Below, piece by piece: positions 8,486 through 20,900 of a stretch of DNA of 64,000 nt. Under the pieces are notes generated by a model. The model made no database searches, was not told the DNA's origin, and saw only the letters and a list, made by a program, of their open reading frames with translations. The DNA lies in the NCBI RefSeq assembly GCF_016801985.1, contig NZ_JAEVLS010000006.1:1-64000 (forward strand), written 5' to 3'. Within the stretch, counting starts at the first letter, position 1. Each line of letters begins with the position of its first letter. The position numbers and the translations under genes are program-made. The DNA comes from Steroidobacter gossypii. GTDB lineage: Bacteria; Pseudomonadota; Gammaproteobacteria; Steroidobacterales; Steroidobacteraceae.

Positions 8486-9577
8486 ATGGGCATCAAGTGC
8501 GGCATCGTTGGTCTTCCCAACGTTGGTAAATCGACTCTGTTCAACGCGCTGACGCGCGCGCAGATCGCTGCTGAAAACTATCCTTTCTGCACCATCGACC
8601 CGAACGTGGGCATCGTGCCCGTGCCGGATCCGCGCCTCGGCGTGCTCGCTGGCATCGCGAAGTCCGAGAAGCAATTGCCTGCCACGGTGGAGTTCGTCGA
8701 CATCGCAGGTCTGGTGGCCGGCGCGTCCAAGGGCGAAGGCCTGGGCAACAAGTTCCTCTCGCACATTCGCGAGACCGATGCGATCGCGCACGTCGTGCGT
8801 TGTTTCGAGAACGACGACATCGTGCACGTCGCCGGCAAGATCAAGCCGCTCGATGACGTCGAAGTGATCAACACCGAGCTGGCGCTTGCCGATCTGGACA
8901 CCGTCGAGCGCGGCTTGCAGCGCGCTGAAAAGGCGTCCAAGGCGGGCGACAAGGACGCGATCAAACAGCGCGACCTGCTCAAGAAGCTCAAGGAGCATCT
9001 GGACTCCGGCCAGCCGGCGCGCTCGCTCATCAAGGATCCGGAAGAGCGCAAGCTGCTGCACGAGTTGCACCTCATCACCATCAAGCCGTTGATGTACGTC
9101 GCCAACGTGTCGGAGAACGGCTTCACCAACAATCCTCACCTGGACTCGGTGCGTGAGCTCGCGGCTCGCGAGAATTCCGAAGTGGTCGCGGTCTGCGCAG
9201 CCATCGAAGCGGAGATCGCGCAGCTCGAGGAAGCCGATCGCGCCGATTTCCTGAAAGACATCGGCCTCGACGAGCCCGGTCTGAACCGCGTGATCCGCGC
9301 CGGTTACAAACTGCTCGGCCTGCAGACCTATTTCACTGCTGGCCCGAAAGAAGCCCGCGCCTGGACCGTGCGCGTCGGCGCCACCGCCCCACAGGCGGCC
9401 GGCGTGATTCACACCGATTTCGAGAAAGGCTTCATTCGCGCCGAAGTCATCGCGTTCGACGACTATGTGAATTTCAAAGGCGAGCAGGGCGCCAAGGAAG
9501 CCGGCAAGCTGCGCCTGGAAGGCAAGGAATACATCGTTCAGGAAGGCGACGTCATGCACTTCCGCTTCAACGTCTGA
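8486..9577 (+). CDS. ychF: Redox-regulated ATPase YchF (OBG-like)
   Basis: A 363-residue P-loop protein of the OBG family with G1 [15 protein letters not shown] and G3 [19 protein letters not shown]. An N-x-x-E replaces NKxD in the G4 region (VANVSENG), which explains ATP rather than GTP preference in this family. A C-terminal TGS domain includes [18 protein letters not shown]. YchF binds the ribosome and is linked to oxidative-stress control and leaderless translation. It closes the core cluster and is probably co-transcribed with pth. Confidence 0.96.
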   Translation: MGIKCGIVGLPNVGKSTLFNALTRAQIAAENYPFCTIDPNVGIVPVPDPRLGVLAGIAKSEKQLPATVEFVDIAGLVAGASKGEGLGNKFLSHIRETDAIAHVVRCFENDDIVHVAGKIKPLDDVEVINTELALADLDTVERGLQRAEKASKAGDKDAIKQRDLLKKLKEHLDSGQPARSLIKDPEERKLLHELHLITIKPLMYVANVSENGFTNNPHLDSVRELAARENSEVVAVCAAIEAEIAQLEEADRADFLKDIGLDEPGLNRVIRAGYKLLGLQTYFTAGPKEARAWTVRVGATAPQAAGVIHTDFEKGFIRAEVIAFDDYVNFKGEQGAKEAGKLRLEGKEYIVQEGDVMHFRFNV

Positions 9578-9730
9578 TTTCGACCAGCGCCCCTGCCTGC
9601 GCGGGTGCACGCAAGTCAGTGCCCGAAACGGGAGGGGACCGAGGGTGTCCTCTTCCTCCGGGCCGCGAGTATCAAACTAAATATTCGCTCGCGCATCCTT
9701 CGCTCCAGCTCCCCCATCGGTTCCTCTGCA

Positions 9731-9759
9731 TGGACAGGGTGCGGTCATTCCTCTATATA
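9731..9759 (+). promoter_or_regulatory. Sigma70-type promoter of the type I secretion/RTX operon
   Basis: TGGACA (9731-9736), a 17-bp spacer, and TATATA (9754-9759) form a near-consensus promoter. Transcription would begin near 9766, downstream of the possible GTG start at 9761, which favours ATG 9800 for the first gene. Confidence 0.65.
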
Positions 9760-9799
9760 GGTGACGGCAAACACCCGGCAAGAAACCGGAATCCAAGGA

Positions 9800-11965
9800 A
9801 TGGCGCAGGGGATAGCGAATTTGCGCGTGCCGGTGGGGGCCATCGGGCGCGATGAACACAGGGATTTGGGACTGGCCGGGCTGGTGTTGCTGGCGAAGTT
9901 TCATGACATTGCTGCCGACGCGCAGCAACTGGCCCACCAATTCGGCCGCGGCGGCGAGCTGTTCGACGAGCCGACGTTGTTGCTCGCTGCGAAACAACTG
10001 GGGCTGAAAGCCCGCGTCGTTCCGCAACCCGCCGAGCGCCTCGACAAGATCGCGTTGCCGGCGCTGGCGCTGCAAGCCGACGGCGTGCATTTCATCGTCG
10101 CCAGGGTCGGCGACGAGAGCATTCTGATCCACGACCTGCAGCAGCAGCGGCCGCAAGCCATCTCGCGAGCGGATTTCCAATCGAGATATTCCGGCAAACT
10201 GTTGGTTGTGACATCGCGCGCGTCCGCGCTCGGGCAACTGGCGAAGTTCGATTTCCGGTGGTTCGTGCCGGCGGTGGTGAAGTACCGCAAGCTGCTGCTC
10301 GAAGTCTTCGTCGTCTCGTTCTTCATACAGCTGCTCGCCCTGGTCACGCCGCTGTTCTATCAGGTGGTGATGGACAAGGTGCTGGTTCATCACGGCCTCA
10401 CCACTCTGAATGTCATCGCTATCGGCCTGCTGTCGATCGCCGTCTTCGACGTTCTGCTCAGCGGGCTGCGAGCCCACGTATTCGCGCACACCACCAGCAA
10501 GATTGATGTGGAGCTGGGCGCGCGGTTGTTTCGGCACATCGTTTCTTTGCCGCTGACGTACTTCGAATCCCGCCGCGTGGGTGAGACCGTCGCGCGCGTG
10601 CGCGAGCTCGAGAACATTCGCAGCTTTCTGACCGGACAGGCGCTCACGTTGGTGCTCGATCTGTTCTTCACCTTCGTGTTTCTCGCCGTGATGTTCTACT
10701 ACAGCGGCTGGCTGACGCTGATCGTGGTGATCTCGCTGCCGTTGTACGCGCTGTGGTCCGCCTCCATCACGCCGCTGCTGCGTAAACGGCTGGACGAGAA
10801 GTTCGCGCGAGGCGCCGACAACCAGTCGTTCCTTGTCGAGACAGTCAGCGGCATTGGAACGGTGAAGGCGACCGCCGTCGACACTCGCATGACGCGCACT
10901 TGGGACAACCAGCTGGCGGGCTATGTCACTGCGGGATTCCGCGTGACGCGGCTGGCGAATATCGGGCAGCACGGCGTGCAGCTGGTGCAAAAGCTGGCGA
11001 GCGTGGCGCTGCTGTTCTTCGGTGCGAGACTGGTGATCGAAGGCAAGCTGTCGGTGGGCCAGCTGATCGCGTTCAACATGCTTGCTGGCCAGGTGACCGC
11101 ACCCATCATCCGGCTGGCGCAGCTCTGGCAGGATTTCCAGCAAGTGGGCATCTCGGTCGAGCGCCTGGGCGACATCCTGAACACTCGCACCGAGTTGCCG
11201 GGCAGCCGCGTGACCTTGCCGGAGATCAAAGGTCGCGTGACGTTCGAACGTGTGACCTTCCGCTATCGCCCGGATGCGCCCGAAGTGCTGGACCGTATCG
11301 ATCTGGATATCGCGGCCGGCGAAGTCATCGGCATCGTCGGCCGCTCGGGGTCCGGCAAGAGCACGCTGACCAAGCTGGTGCAACGTTTGTATGTGCCGGA
11401 GCGCGGTCGCGTGCTGATCGATGGCCATGACCTGGCGCTCGCCGATCCGGCTTGGCTGCGCCGTCAGCTCGGCGTGGTGCTGCAGGAAAATTTTCTTTTC
11501 AATCGCACCATCCGGGAAAACATCGCGCTGAGCGATCCGGGATTGCCGCTCGAGCGGGTGATTCAAGCGGCCAGACTGGCGGGCGCGCACGATTTCATCC
11601 TGGAGCTGCCGGAAGGTTACGACACCAAAGTCGGCGAGCACGGCGCCGGACTCTCGGGTGGCCAGCGGCAGCGTGTGGCCATCGCGCGAGCCTTGATCAG
11701 CGATCCTCGCATCCTGATCTTCGACGAAGCGACCAGTGCGCTGGATTACGAGTCCGAGCACGCGGTGATGTCGAACATGCGAGCGATCTGCCAGGGCCGC
11801 ACCGTGTTGATCATTGCGCATCGTCTCTCGACGGTGCGCATGGCCAATCGCATCGTGGTCGTCGACAAAGGGCGCATCGTCGAGGCCGGCAGCCATGCCG
11901 AGCTGGTGGATCGCCCTGGCGGTCAGTATGCGAACCTGTATCGCCTGCAGCAGGGTGCGCCATGA
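9800..11965 (+). CDS. Type I secretion ABC exporter (HlyB/RtxB class)
   Basis: An exporter of about 721 residues in the inner membrane. Residues 15-140 are a C39-like domain that lacks the catalytic Cys (text [22 protein letters not shown]), as in HlyB-type systems that bind but do not cleave the substrate. Six membrane segments follow (about 155-430). The ATPase has Walker [10 protein letters not shown] near 515, signature [15 protein letters not shown] near 617, Walker [13 protein letters not shown], and H-loop AHRLS. A GTG at 9761 is an alternative start but lies upstream of the likely transcription start. The stop overlaps the adaptor start by 4 bp. It probably exports the RTX protein at 14989. 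Confidence 0.93.
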   Translation: MAQGIANLRVPVGAIGRDEHRDLGLAGLVLLAKFHDIAADAQQLAHQFGRGGELFDEPTLLLAAKQLGLKARVVPQPAERLDKIALPALALQADGVHFIVARVGDESILIHDLQQQRPQAISRADFQSRYSGKLLVVTSRASALGQLAKFDFRWFVPAVVKYRKLLLEVFVVSFFIQLLALVTPLFYQVVMDKVLVHHGLTTLNVIAIGLLSIAVFDVLLSGLRAHVFAHTTSKIDVELGARLFRHIVSLPLTYFESRRVGETVARVRELENIRSFLTGQALTLVLDLFFTFVFLAVMFYYSGWLTLIVVISLPLYALWSASITPLLRKRLDEKFARGADNQSFLVETVSGIGTVKATAVDTRMTRTWDNQLAGYVTAGFRVTRLANIGQHGVQLVQKLASVALLFFGARLVIEGKLSVGQLIAFNMLAGQVTAPIIRLAQLWQDFQQVGISVERLGDILNTRTELPGSRVTLPEIKGRVTFERVTFRYRPDAPEVLDRIDLDIAAGEVIGIVGRSGSGKSTLTKLVQRLYVPERGRVLIDGHDLALADPAWLRRQLGVVLQENFLFNRTIRENIALSDPGLPLERVIQAARLAGAHDFILELPEGYDTKVGEHGAGLSGGQRQRVAIARALISDPRILIFDEATSALDYESEHAVMSNMRAICQGRTVLIIAHRLSTVRMANRIVVVDKGRIVEAGSHAELVDRPGGQYANLYRLQQGAP

Positions 11966-13383
11966 AACATCGGGTGCAGGCCTGGAAAGAATTCATGGGC
12001 CGCTACGCGCAGGCGTTCAAAGCGGCTTGGTCGATCCGTGAGGCGCTGGATCCACCGAAGCGCAGCAGCGACGAGCTGGCGTTTTTGCCTGCTCATCTGG
12101 AACTGATCGAATCGCCGGTGTCGCCGAGTCTGCGCTGGACCATGCGCATCATCATCAGCCTGTTTTGCGTGGCGCTGTTGTGGTCGGTGCTGGGCAAGCT
12201 CGACATCGTCGCGGTCGCGCCCGGGCGTACCGTTGTGAGCAGCCGCACGAAGGTGCTGCAGCCCATGGAGACCGCCGTGGTCCGGCGCATTCTGGTGCGC
12301 GATGGCCAGGCGGTGAAAGCAGGGGATCTGTTGATCGAGCTGGACGCCACCAGCGCCGCGGCCGAATTCGAGCAAGCCCATGAAACGCTGATCAGCGCGC
12401 GCCTGGCGGAAGCTCGTTTTGCCGCCCTCGAGACGGCTCTGCAGACCGGCGTACTGCCGCCCGTCGAAGTTGCCGAGCCGGTCTCGCAGCATCGGCTCGA
12501 CGCCACGCAACAGCTGGCCAACAGCGAATTCAATCAATATCAGGCCAAGCAACAAAGTCTGCAAGCCACCATCGCGGTTCGGCGGGCCGAAGCACACACC
12601 GTGCAATCGCAGATCGGGCCGCTGGAAGAAAGTGTCCGCATCGCGCGCGAGCGCACGGCCAATCTGGCCGGCTTGTTAGATAAGAAATATATCTCGCGTC
12701 ACGATTATCTCACTCGCGAACAGGAACGCGTCGAGATGGAGCGCGCCCTGACCGCGCAGCAGGCGCGGTTGCAGGAAACGCTCTCTGCGATTGCCGCAGC
12801 GAACGATGAGCTTCGGGTGTTGACGGCGGAGACCCGCCAGCGAACGCTGGATGGTCTGCGCCAGGCGCGTGAACAGATCCATCAGTTCACCGCCGAGGTC
12901 AGCAAGACCCAACAACGCAGTCAGCTAATGCAGTTGCGCGCCCCGGTCGACGGCACGATTCAACAGCTCGCCATCCACACCATCGGCGGTGTGGTGACGC
13001 CGGCGCAGGAGTTGCTTGCGATCGTGCCATCCGACGAGCTGCTCGAGGTCGAAGCGACGGTACTCAACAAGGACATCGGCTTCGTTCGGGCCGGCCAGCG
13101 CGCTACCGTCAAGGTCGAAAGCTTTCCCTACACTCGTTACGGTTATCTCGAAGGCGTGGTCGAGAGCGTCTCGCACGACGCCGCGCAGGACGAGAACCTG
13201 GGGTTGGTATTTCAGGCGAGAGTCAGGCTGAGCAAGGCATCGTTGCTGATCGACGGTGTCACGGTGGCGCTGACACCCGGCATGACGCTGAACGTAGAGA
13301 TCAAAACGGGCACGCGGCGGGTCATCGACTATGTCTTGAGCCCGCTGCGTCGACATCAATCCGAGTCCATGAGGGAAAGATGA
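11962..13383 (+). CDS. Type I secretion membrane-fusion protein (HlyD family)
   Basis: A 473-residue periplasmic adaptor that links the ABC exporter to a TolC-type channel. A short cytoplasmic N-terminus precedes one membrane helix ([17 protein letters not shown], about residues 63-79). Then come a lipoyl-like half-motif [24 protein letters not shown], a long coiled coil, and a C-terminal [21 protein letters not shown] plus beta-barrel. ATG 11962 overlaps the exporter stop (ATGA), so translation is coupled. No TolC gene occurs in this operon, so a chromosomal TolC elsewhere is presumably used. Confidence 0.94.
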   Translation: MKHRVQAWKEFMGRYAQAFKAAWSIREALDPPKRSSDELAFLPAHLELIESPVSPSLRWTMRIIISLFCVALLWSVLGKLDIVAVAPGRTVVSSRTKVLQPMETAVVRRILVRDGQAVKAGDLLIELDATSAAAEFEQAHETLISARLAEARFAALETALQTGVLPPVEVAEPVSQHRLDATQQLANSEFNQYQAKQQSLQATIAVRRAEAHTVQSQIGPLEESVRIARERTANLAGLLDKKYISRHDYLTREQERVEMERALTAQQARLQETLSAIAAANDELRVLTAETRQRTLDGLRQAREQIHQFTAEVSKTQQRSQLMQLRAPVDGTIQQLAIHTIGGVVTPAQELLAIVPSDELLEVEATVLNKDIGFVRAGQRATVKVESFPYTRYGYLEGVVESVSHDAAQDENLGLVFQARVRLSKASLLIDGVTVALTPGMTLNVEIKTGTRRVIDYVLSPLRRHQSESMRER

Positions 13384-14273
13384 CGATGCGGCACGTTTTT
13401 CACCTCAAACCCTGGCCCTTATCGATCGGCTGTTGTCTCCTGCTTGGCGCCGCCGCTGCATCCGCTCAGGACAGTCCGATGCTCACCTATGCCGCCATCC
13501 GCCAGGAAGTCGAGGTGCTGCCGCTTTCAGAGGATCCCCGGGTCAAGCCGCGAGCGGCGAGCTTCTTTCAACTGGCGGGCGCCGCCGACGAGCAGCTGTG
13601 CAACGAGGTGCTGCAAACTTTCAACGAGCCAGGGCGCTATTCCGGCGACAACGGTGCGCGCTGGCTGTTGAACAACTCACAAGAGATCGAACTGCGCAGC
13701 ATGAGCGCGCAGGGCGCGGCCGAGGGCGCGGCGGTCAGCGTCTTTCTCGGTCTGGACTACGTGAACGTGGATATCGATGCCGACGGCAATGACGAACACG
13801 TCTATCGGCTGACGAGCGTGCTCAGCAGCCAGGAGCATCAGCGCCTGATGATCGTCGGCGAGCAGTTGCAACGGCGCCCGGAGTTGCTGAACGGCCAGGC
13901 AAGGCGATGCTCTCAGATCGACCCCTCTGGCTCATGTGACTCCATCAACACCATGATCAGGTATGCGCTCACCGCGCGCACGCCGGACCGCATTGCCGGT
14001 GAATGGGCGTTCACCAGGCAGGACATCTGGAGATCGACCACCGCGGACCGCGACTCCCGCCGCTTGATTTTCATCGGTCGCAATCAGCCGAAAAGAAACA
14101 TCGGCAGCGCCACCGGAGCGTATTGGAGCCTGTACCGGATTCGCTCGAGGGTGCTCGCGGTGGCCGCGCCCAACCAGGATTTCGCGCCGCCGGAGCTGAT
14201 GGTGTTTGCTCCAGAGCAGCGGCGCAACGGGATTTTGCAATGTGTGCTCATGCCGGTGGCATGGCATAACTGA
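13380..14273 (+). CDS. Exported protein between HlyD and the RTX gene (297 aa)
   Basis: Signal peptide at residues 1-29 (hydrophobic core SIGCCLLLGAAAASA, probable cleavage after ASAQ). The mature part has a possible calcium-type loop D-I-D-A-D-G-N-D-E near residue 135. Four mature cysteines (LCNEV, RRCSQ, SCDSI, LQCVL) could pair. The start overlaps the HlyD stop by 4 bp, tying it to the secretion operon. It may be a periplasmic helper, an immunity factor or a second surface component. No family recognised. Confidence 0.75.
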   Translation: MTMRHVFHLKPWPLSIGCCLLLGAAAASAQDSPMLTYAAIRQEVEVLPLSEDPRVKPRAASFFQLAGAADEQLCNEVLQTFNEPGRYSGDNGARWLLNNSQEIELRSMSAQGAAEGAAVSVFLGLDYVNVDIDADGNDEHVYRLTSVLSSQEHQRLMIVGEQLQRRPELLNGQARRCSQIDPSGSCDSINTMIRYALTARTPDRIAGEWAFTRQDIWRSTTADRDSRRLIFIGRNQPKRNIGSATGAYWSLYRIRSRVLAVAAPNQDFAPPELMVFAPEQRRNGILQCVLMPVAWHN

Positions 14274-14293
14274 CATCAGAGGAACCCTGATTC

Positions 14294-14959
14294 ATGAAGT
14301 CATTCGTGGTGACTATCGCGCTTGCTTTGCTGCTCGTGGCTGGCGTGGCGGCCCAAGCGCAGCGACAGAAACAAGCCTACGTCGAGATCAAGAGCGAGCC
14401 CCAAACCGAGCTGTGCGTTTCAGCGCGCCAGGCAGTACACGAGTTGCGCGACGGAACGAACGACGGGCTTTTCGCAAAATTCCGCGATCCGAGAACGCGA
14501 TCTACGAGTGACGTGCAAGTCGCGGGGTTGTCGTTCCCGGCGTTGCAGGCCAAAACGTTCGCGACCGTGGATGACGCCGCGACCGAACGGTCCCGCGAAG
14601 TCACGTTCTATCACCTGGATCTCGACAACGACGGTTCGCCCGAAATGATCACAGTGGTGACCGGCGGCCATGGCGCTGCCGGCGATGGCGACACCTTTTC
14701 GATCTTGCAGCACGACCTGCTCTCGGCGCCGCAACCGGTGCGCAACGACGAATTCATCCAGGTTGCCTTGCAGCTCGGCGGCCGGACTCACACCTTCTAT
14801 GGCAAGCAATTGCAGTTCGACCCCGCCTACTACATGCATCCATTCGTGTTTCGAGGCAAGCACTATCTGTTGATCGAAGGCAACCGCGCCAGCGACCGCC
14901 CACACCTGGTGGTGGAGCTGCTGCCGGGAGCCAGCCTGGAGACCCGCTGCTACTTCTGA
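14294..14959 (+). CDS. Exported protein upstream of the RTX gene (221 aa)
   Basis: Signal peptide MKSFVVTIALALLLVAGVAA then mature Q-rich start. The central motif LDLDNDGSPEMITVVTGGHG resembles a calcium-binding DxDxDG loop in an FG-GAP/VCBS-like context, and the same type of motif is seen in the preceding gene. It ends with a Cys (ETRCYF). It lies 20 bp after the preceding gene and 29 bp before the RTX gene, so all five genes 9800-23280 form one operon. Paralogy with the 297-residue neighbour is possible but not clear. Confidence 0.72.
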   Translation: MKSFVVTIALALLLVAGVAAQAQRQKQAYVEIKSEPQTELCVSARQAVHELRDGTNDGLFAKFRDPRTRSTSDVQVAGLSFPALQAKTFATVDDAATERSREVTFYHLDLDNDGSPEMITVVTGGHGAAGDGDTFSILQHDLLSAPQPVRNDEFIQVALQLGGRTHTFYGKQLQFDPAYYMHPFVFRGKHYLLIEGNRASDRPHLVVELLPGASLETRCYF

Positions 14960-14988
14960 TGATCTGTCGTTGACAAGGAGAATTTCAC

Positions 14989-17900
14989 ATGGCTGTGAAC
15001 ACCACCGCTTCCTGGACGATCGCCAACCAGCTGCCCGACTTCAATCGTGACTACGGCGACTACGAGGCGTTTCGCAATGCGCTGATCAAGATCAGCGAGA
15101 ACGACGTGCTGTTCCTCAGGGAGCTGAACAACAACATCACCGCGGACGACCTGCGAGCGCATTTCGACGGCGTCAACAGCGTCGCCATCGGCTACGGCCT
15201 GGATCTCATGGTCCGCAGCAACCAGGCGATCAACCAGTATCTGGCGGCGGCGGGGCTGCCGGCGCTCTCGGCGGCGGATTCGGCGACTTTGAGCGCAGCC
15301 CGAGCGATGAGGAATCAGTACACCAACGACCAGATCAGCGATGCGCAGAAGAATCAGTATCTGGACAATCTCGCGACCACTCTCAACATCACTTTCCCGC
15401 CGAATGCCGGCCTCGCCGTCAAGTATCAGGCGCTGATGAATCATTACGTGGACGAGCTGGAGTTGGCGTTGGGCGATATCCAGGACGCCAACGAGATGCT
15501 GTCGCATCACATCCAGACCACGCTGGAACACCGCATCGACCTGGCCACCATGCCGCAGTCCAAGGAGCGAGCGGCGATCCTGAGCGTGCTGTATCAGATC
15601 CCGGGCTCGCCCACGCTGATCGGGCTGGCCAATGGCACGGTCACGGATTCGGATGAAAACACTCGCGCCAAGATCTGGGTGGAGATCCGCTACCTCACCA
15701 GCACGGCGTATCAAGCGCGTCGCAATCGGGAATCCGATGCGTTCGGGTTGTTCGACGGCGCCACCGGTCAATTCTCGGGCAACACCGACGAGGCGCTCGA
15801 AACCATCGATTATCTGCTGCGAGGCGAGCGCGTCAGCGCCAGTGGCGCTCGATCGAATGTCTACGACAGCATCACTGCCGCAGAGCGCACGGATATGCGC
15901 GCCGCCATCGCGACGGCAATGACTCACCTGTCGACCACGTTCGCCGATGGAGTCGCGCTGGATGCGGCCTATTTGCTTCGGGAAGGCGAAACCGAGCTCG
16001 ACGTGGCCGATGTTTCATCCAGCGGCGTCAACCTGGTGCGCGGCAATCAACTCGACAACACGATTCGTGGTCGCGAGCTGCAGGATTTCATTTATGGACT
16101 GGGAGGTGTGGATACTCTGTACGGCAACGCCGGAGATGACAAGCTCTACGGAGGCGCCGGGGACGACGTCCTGCACGGTGGCGACAATGACGACACCTTG
16201 CACGGCCAAGAGAACAACGACGAGTTGAACGGGGATGGCGGCGTCGATCGCCTGTACGGCGGCGCCGGCACAGACACGCTGCGCGGTGGAGCGGAGGGTG
16301 ATTTTCTCTATGGCGGCGCCGAGAGGGATCGACTGTATGGTGGCGCCGGCCGCGACCATTACTTTGCCGATAGCGAGGACATCATCGAGGACGAAGACGG
16401 CCTGGGCGTGGTCATGCTGGGCAACCGGGTGCTCAGCGGCGGCACGCGCACCGAAGACGATCCGGAGAATACATATTACGGCGGCGGCAACACCTATGTG
16501 TTGAATGGCACCACCCTGACCATCAATGGCGGGCTGGTCATCAACAACTTCAACAACGGCGATCTGTCCATCAATCTCAGGACCGAGGAAGAAGACGAGG
16601 ATGAGGAGGAAACGCCGGACACCGATGAGGCCGAGCATCGCACCTCGCCCATCGTGCTCGACCTGGACGGCGACGGCATCGAAACATTGCAGCTGGGCGC
16701 CAGTTACTTCGATCTGGACGGCGACGGACTGAGCGAACGCACCGGCTGGGTCAGTCCCGACGACGGCTTGCTGGTGCACGATCGCGATGGCAACGGCGTC
16801 ATCAGCAGCGGCGCCGAGCTGTTCGGTAACAACAGCGTGCTGAGCAACGGGCAGCGCGCCGAGCACGGCTTCCAGGCGCTCGCCGAATACGACAGCAACG
16901 GCGACGGGGTGGTCGATGTACAGGATGCCGCTTATGCCTCGCTGCAAGTCTGGCGCGACTTCAACGGCAACGGAGTGAGCGACGTGGGCGAGCTGCAGAG
17001 CCTGGCCGATGCGGGCGTGCTGTCGATCGGCACTGGCTACAATGTGTCGACCCACGTCGATGCCAATGGCCATGAGCATCGCCAGGTTGCGACCATCCTG
17101 CTCAGCAACGGCACGGCCTCCACCGCCGCGGACGTTTGGTTTCGCGTGGATACCACTCATCGCGTCAACAGCGGCGCCATCGAGCTGACGCCCGAGGTGC
17201 TGTCGCTCGCCAATGCCAGAGGTTTCGGCCAGGTGCATGACTTGCACCAGGCCATGGTGCTCGATCCGGCGTTGATGGATTTGTTGCATCAGTACGTGGC
17301 CGCGACCGATGCCGCTGCCCGCGATGCATTGCTGGACGATCTGATCTATCGCTGGGCCGGCGCCGCGAATGTCGATCCATACAGCCGCGATCCCACCAAA
17401 GTCTACGGCCACGTGATGGATGCGCGGCAACTGGTCACGCTGGAGCATCTGGTCGGCCGGCCCTACATGGGCATCTGGTGCTGGGGGGAATACGATCCGA
17501 ATCCGCACGGCCAGGCGGCGCCGCTGCTGATCGCCGAATATCTCGAATTCAAGCGGTTCACGGCCGCGCAGATTCTGGCTCAGACCGAATACGCCGCCGA
17601 GCTCGACATCATCAAGTCGGTGTTCGGCTCCGATGCCGGGCGCATGGTGGTCGATTGGGATGCGTTGCTGGGCAAGCTGCAGACGTTGTACGCAGCGGGG
17701 CAGACCGATCGCATCGAACAGGTCATCACCGTGCTCACCGATCTCGGCACGTATTCGCCGAGTTACCGGGCGGAGCGAGACGCAGCCTATCAAGCCATCG
17801 CTGCCGCGAACGCCAACCTCGCGCCGTACTTCGACTTCTCGACGCGAGTCGGCACCGCCGCCAACGAAACGCTGTACGGCGTCGGCAATGGCACGATCTT

Positions 17901-20900
17901 CCACGGCCTGGAGGGTAACGACCGTCTGTACGGGTATGGCGGTGGCGACAGTTACCAGTTCAGCCGTGGCCACGGCGACGATGTGATCCTCGACTACGGC
18001 GGGCTGGATCAGATCGTGTTCGGCAACGGCATCACCCAGGCCGACCTGGAGTTTTCTCGTAACGCCACCACGGTCTGGATCCGTGTGAACAACGCCGATG
18101 GCAGCAATGCCGGCTCGCTGCGCATCGATAACTTCTTCGACTTCGACGGCACCGTGCACTTCGGCGCCATCGAGCTGATCCGCTTCACCGACGGCGCCAG
18201 TCTCAATCAACAGCAGATCCTGGCGCTGTTGACGGCTGCATCGCTGACAGCAGGCGATGACCTGGCGTTCGGCACTGCCCAAGGCGATACGATCGATGCG
18301 CTCGCCGGCAACGACAACGTGCATGGGCTCGGTGGCAACGATCAGTTGTCGGGCAACGCGGGCGACGATGTGCTGATGGGCGATGACGGCAACGACACGC
18401 TGAGCGGCGGCGCCGGGAATGACTCGCTCATCGGCGGCCGCGGCAGCGACACGTATCTGTTCAGCGCCGGTCACGGCGCGGATGTGATCCAGAACGCGGC
18501 AGAAGCCTCGGGCAAAGTCGACCGCATCGTGTTCGATGCGAGCATCGATCGAAACGCCGTGACCGTACGACGCCAGGGCAACGACTTGTGGATACAAACA
18601 TCCGCGAGCGACAGCATCAGAGTCACGGATTACTTCCGCAACCAGACCGTCGGGGGCATCGCTGTCGAACAGATCGAGTTCAGCGACGGTACGGTGTGGA
18701 GCATCGAAGACGTGAAGGGCATGGTGCTGCAGGCCGGTTCGGGTGACGACAACATCGAAGGCTATGACTCGAACGACACCTTGTCCGGACTGGCCGGCGA
18801 CGATCGTCTGAGCGGACTTGCGGGCGACGACCTCCTGTCGGGCGGCGATGGCGACGACACGCTGGACGGCGGCGTCGGCGACGATCAACTCACCGGCGAC
18901 GCCGGCAGGGATTTTCTGCGCGGCGGTGAAGGCAACGATCTGCTCGATGGCGGGGCGGATGACGATCGATTGGACGCCGGCAGCGGCGACGACACACTGC
19001 AAGGACGCGCCGGCAATGACGTGCTCGATGGCGGCGCCGGACGTGACAATCTGTATGGCGGCGACGGCGACGATTCGCTCACCGGCGGCGCGGGGGACGA
19101 CTTCCTGGCGGGCGGCGCCGGCAACGACCGTCTCGATGGCGGTGGTGGCACCAACCGTTATCTTTTCGCACGCGGCGACGGCCACGATACGATCGTCGAC
19201 GCCTACGAAGACGTCGTCACGATCTACATCGCCAACCTGTCGCTGGAAGAAATCGTGTTCCGGCGCGACGGCACCAGCCTGGTGGTGACTTTCCAAAGCA
19301 GCCCCGACGATCGCTTGTCGCTGAGCTCGTTCTTTGTCGACGAGACCGCGATCAGCGGCATTCGCCTGCAGTACGGCGACGGCCAGGAAACATTGATCGA
19401 CCCGGCGCAACTGCGCTTGCTGACCCTGGCGGGCACCGCAGGCAACGATGTCATCTACGCCTACTCCGGCAACGACAGCATCAATGCGCTGGGCGGCGAC
19501 GACGTCGTGTATGCGGGAGCCGGCAACGATAACGTGCAAGGCGGCGCCGGCAACGATCGGCTGGAGGGCGGCGCGGATCACGACACTCTCGACGGAGGGA
19601 CGGGCGACGACATCCTGGTGGGGGGCGATGGTCACGACACACTTAGCGGCGGCGCTGGCGCGGATCGACTGGAAGGTGGCGCGAACGACGATGAATATTC
19701 CTTCGATCCGAACTGGGGCGCAGACACGATTTTCGACAGCGCCGGCGGCGACGATGCCGTGTACTTTCACGAGGCGAACTATTCGGACGCGCTGTTCCGG
19801 CGCGATGGCCTGGATCTGGTGATCTCCGATCGCGGCACCGGTGATGAATTGCGGATCGTGGGGCAGTTCTCCAACGCAGCCGGCGTTTCCGGCGCGAATG
19901 CGATCGAGCGCCTGTACTACTACAACGGGATGACTGGCCTCTACATGAGTGAGGAGGCCATCAGGCTCAAGGCTCTGGAGGAGACGGCAGCCGACGACAC
20001 GATTTACGGGCACGCCGACGACGACACGATCGATGGCGGCATTGGCAACGATCGGATCGATGCGGCCGCTGGTAACGATGTCGTCAGTGGCGGCGAGGGC
20101 AACGACATTCTCAACGCCGGCACGGGCGATGACGTGATGTCGGGCGGCGCGGGCGACGACGTCCTGCTGGGTATTACGGGCAGCAATCAGCTCTCCGGTG
20201 GAGACGGTGCAGACACTGTCATCGGTGGCGATGGCAACGACCTGCTGTTCGGCGACGGCGGCGACGATGTGCTCGACGGCGGCGACGGCGAGGACATCGT
20301 TCGTGGCGGCGACGGCGATGACGTGCTGAGCTCAGGCGGCGGAGTCTATGACGAGCTCTATGGCGACGCGGGCAACGACACGTTACGTGGCGCCGGCCTG
20401 CTCGACGGCGGCAGCGACGACGATCTGCTCGAAGGCACTGGCACGCTGTTGGGCGGCGATGGCAACGACACGCTGCGCGGTCTACGTTTCGATATCTTGC
20501 GAGGTGGCGCCGGCGACGATGTGTTGCAGGCTTATAGCAATGCCTGGGATCAAGGCAGCAATATCCTGGAAGGCGGCACAGGCAACGATACGCTGTATGG
20601 CTCCTTCGGCGAGGACACCTACCTCTTCGATCTCGGCGACGGCCACGACCTGCTGATCGAGCGCCGGCAGAACGAGGCGTACGGGAACGTCGCGCCCAGC
20701 AGCGATACGTTGAACTTCGGCTCGGGCATCGTCGTGACCGACCTGAGCTTCCATCGCCGTGGCGACGATCTCATCATCGAACACGCCAACGGCACGGACT
20801 CGATCACGGTACAGAACTGGTTTCGTGAGCCGACCGATCATTTCAAGCTGGAACATTTCCTGTTCGCCGACGGCAGCTCGCTCGGCCAGGCAGACGTCGA

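Noticed and set aside
16015-20013. A 1332-codon open frame on the minus strand under the RTX gene
   Set aside because: It has no RBS or family motif and is a mirror of the GC-rich, D/G-rich repeats of the plus-strand RTX gene, which has clear family motifs and operon context.
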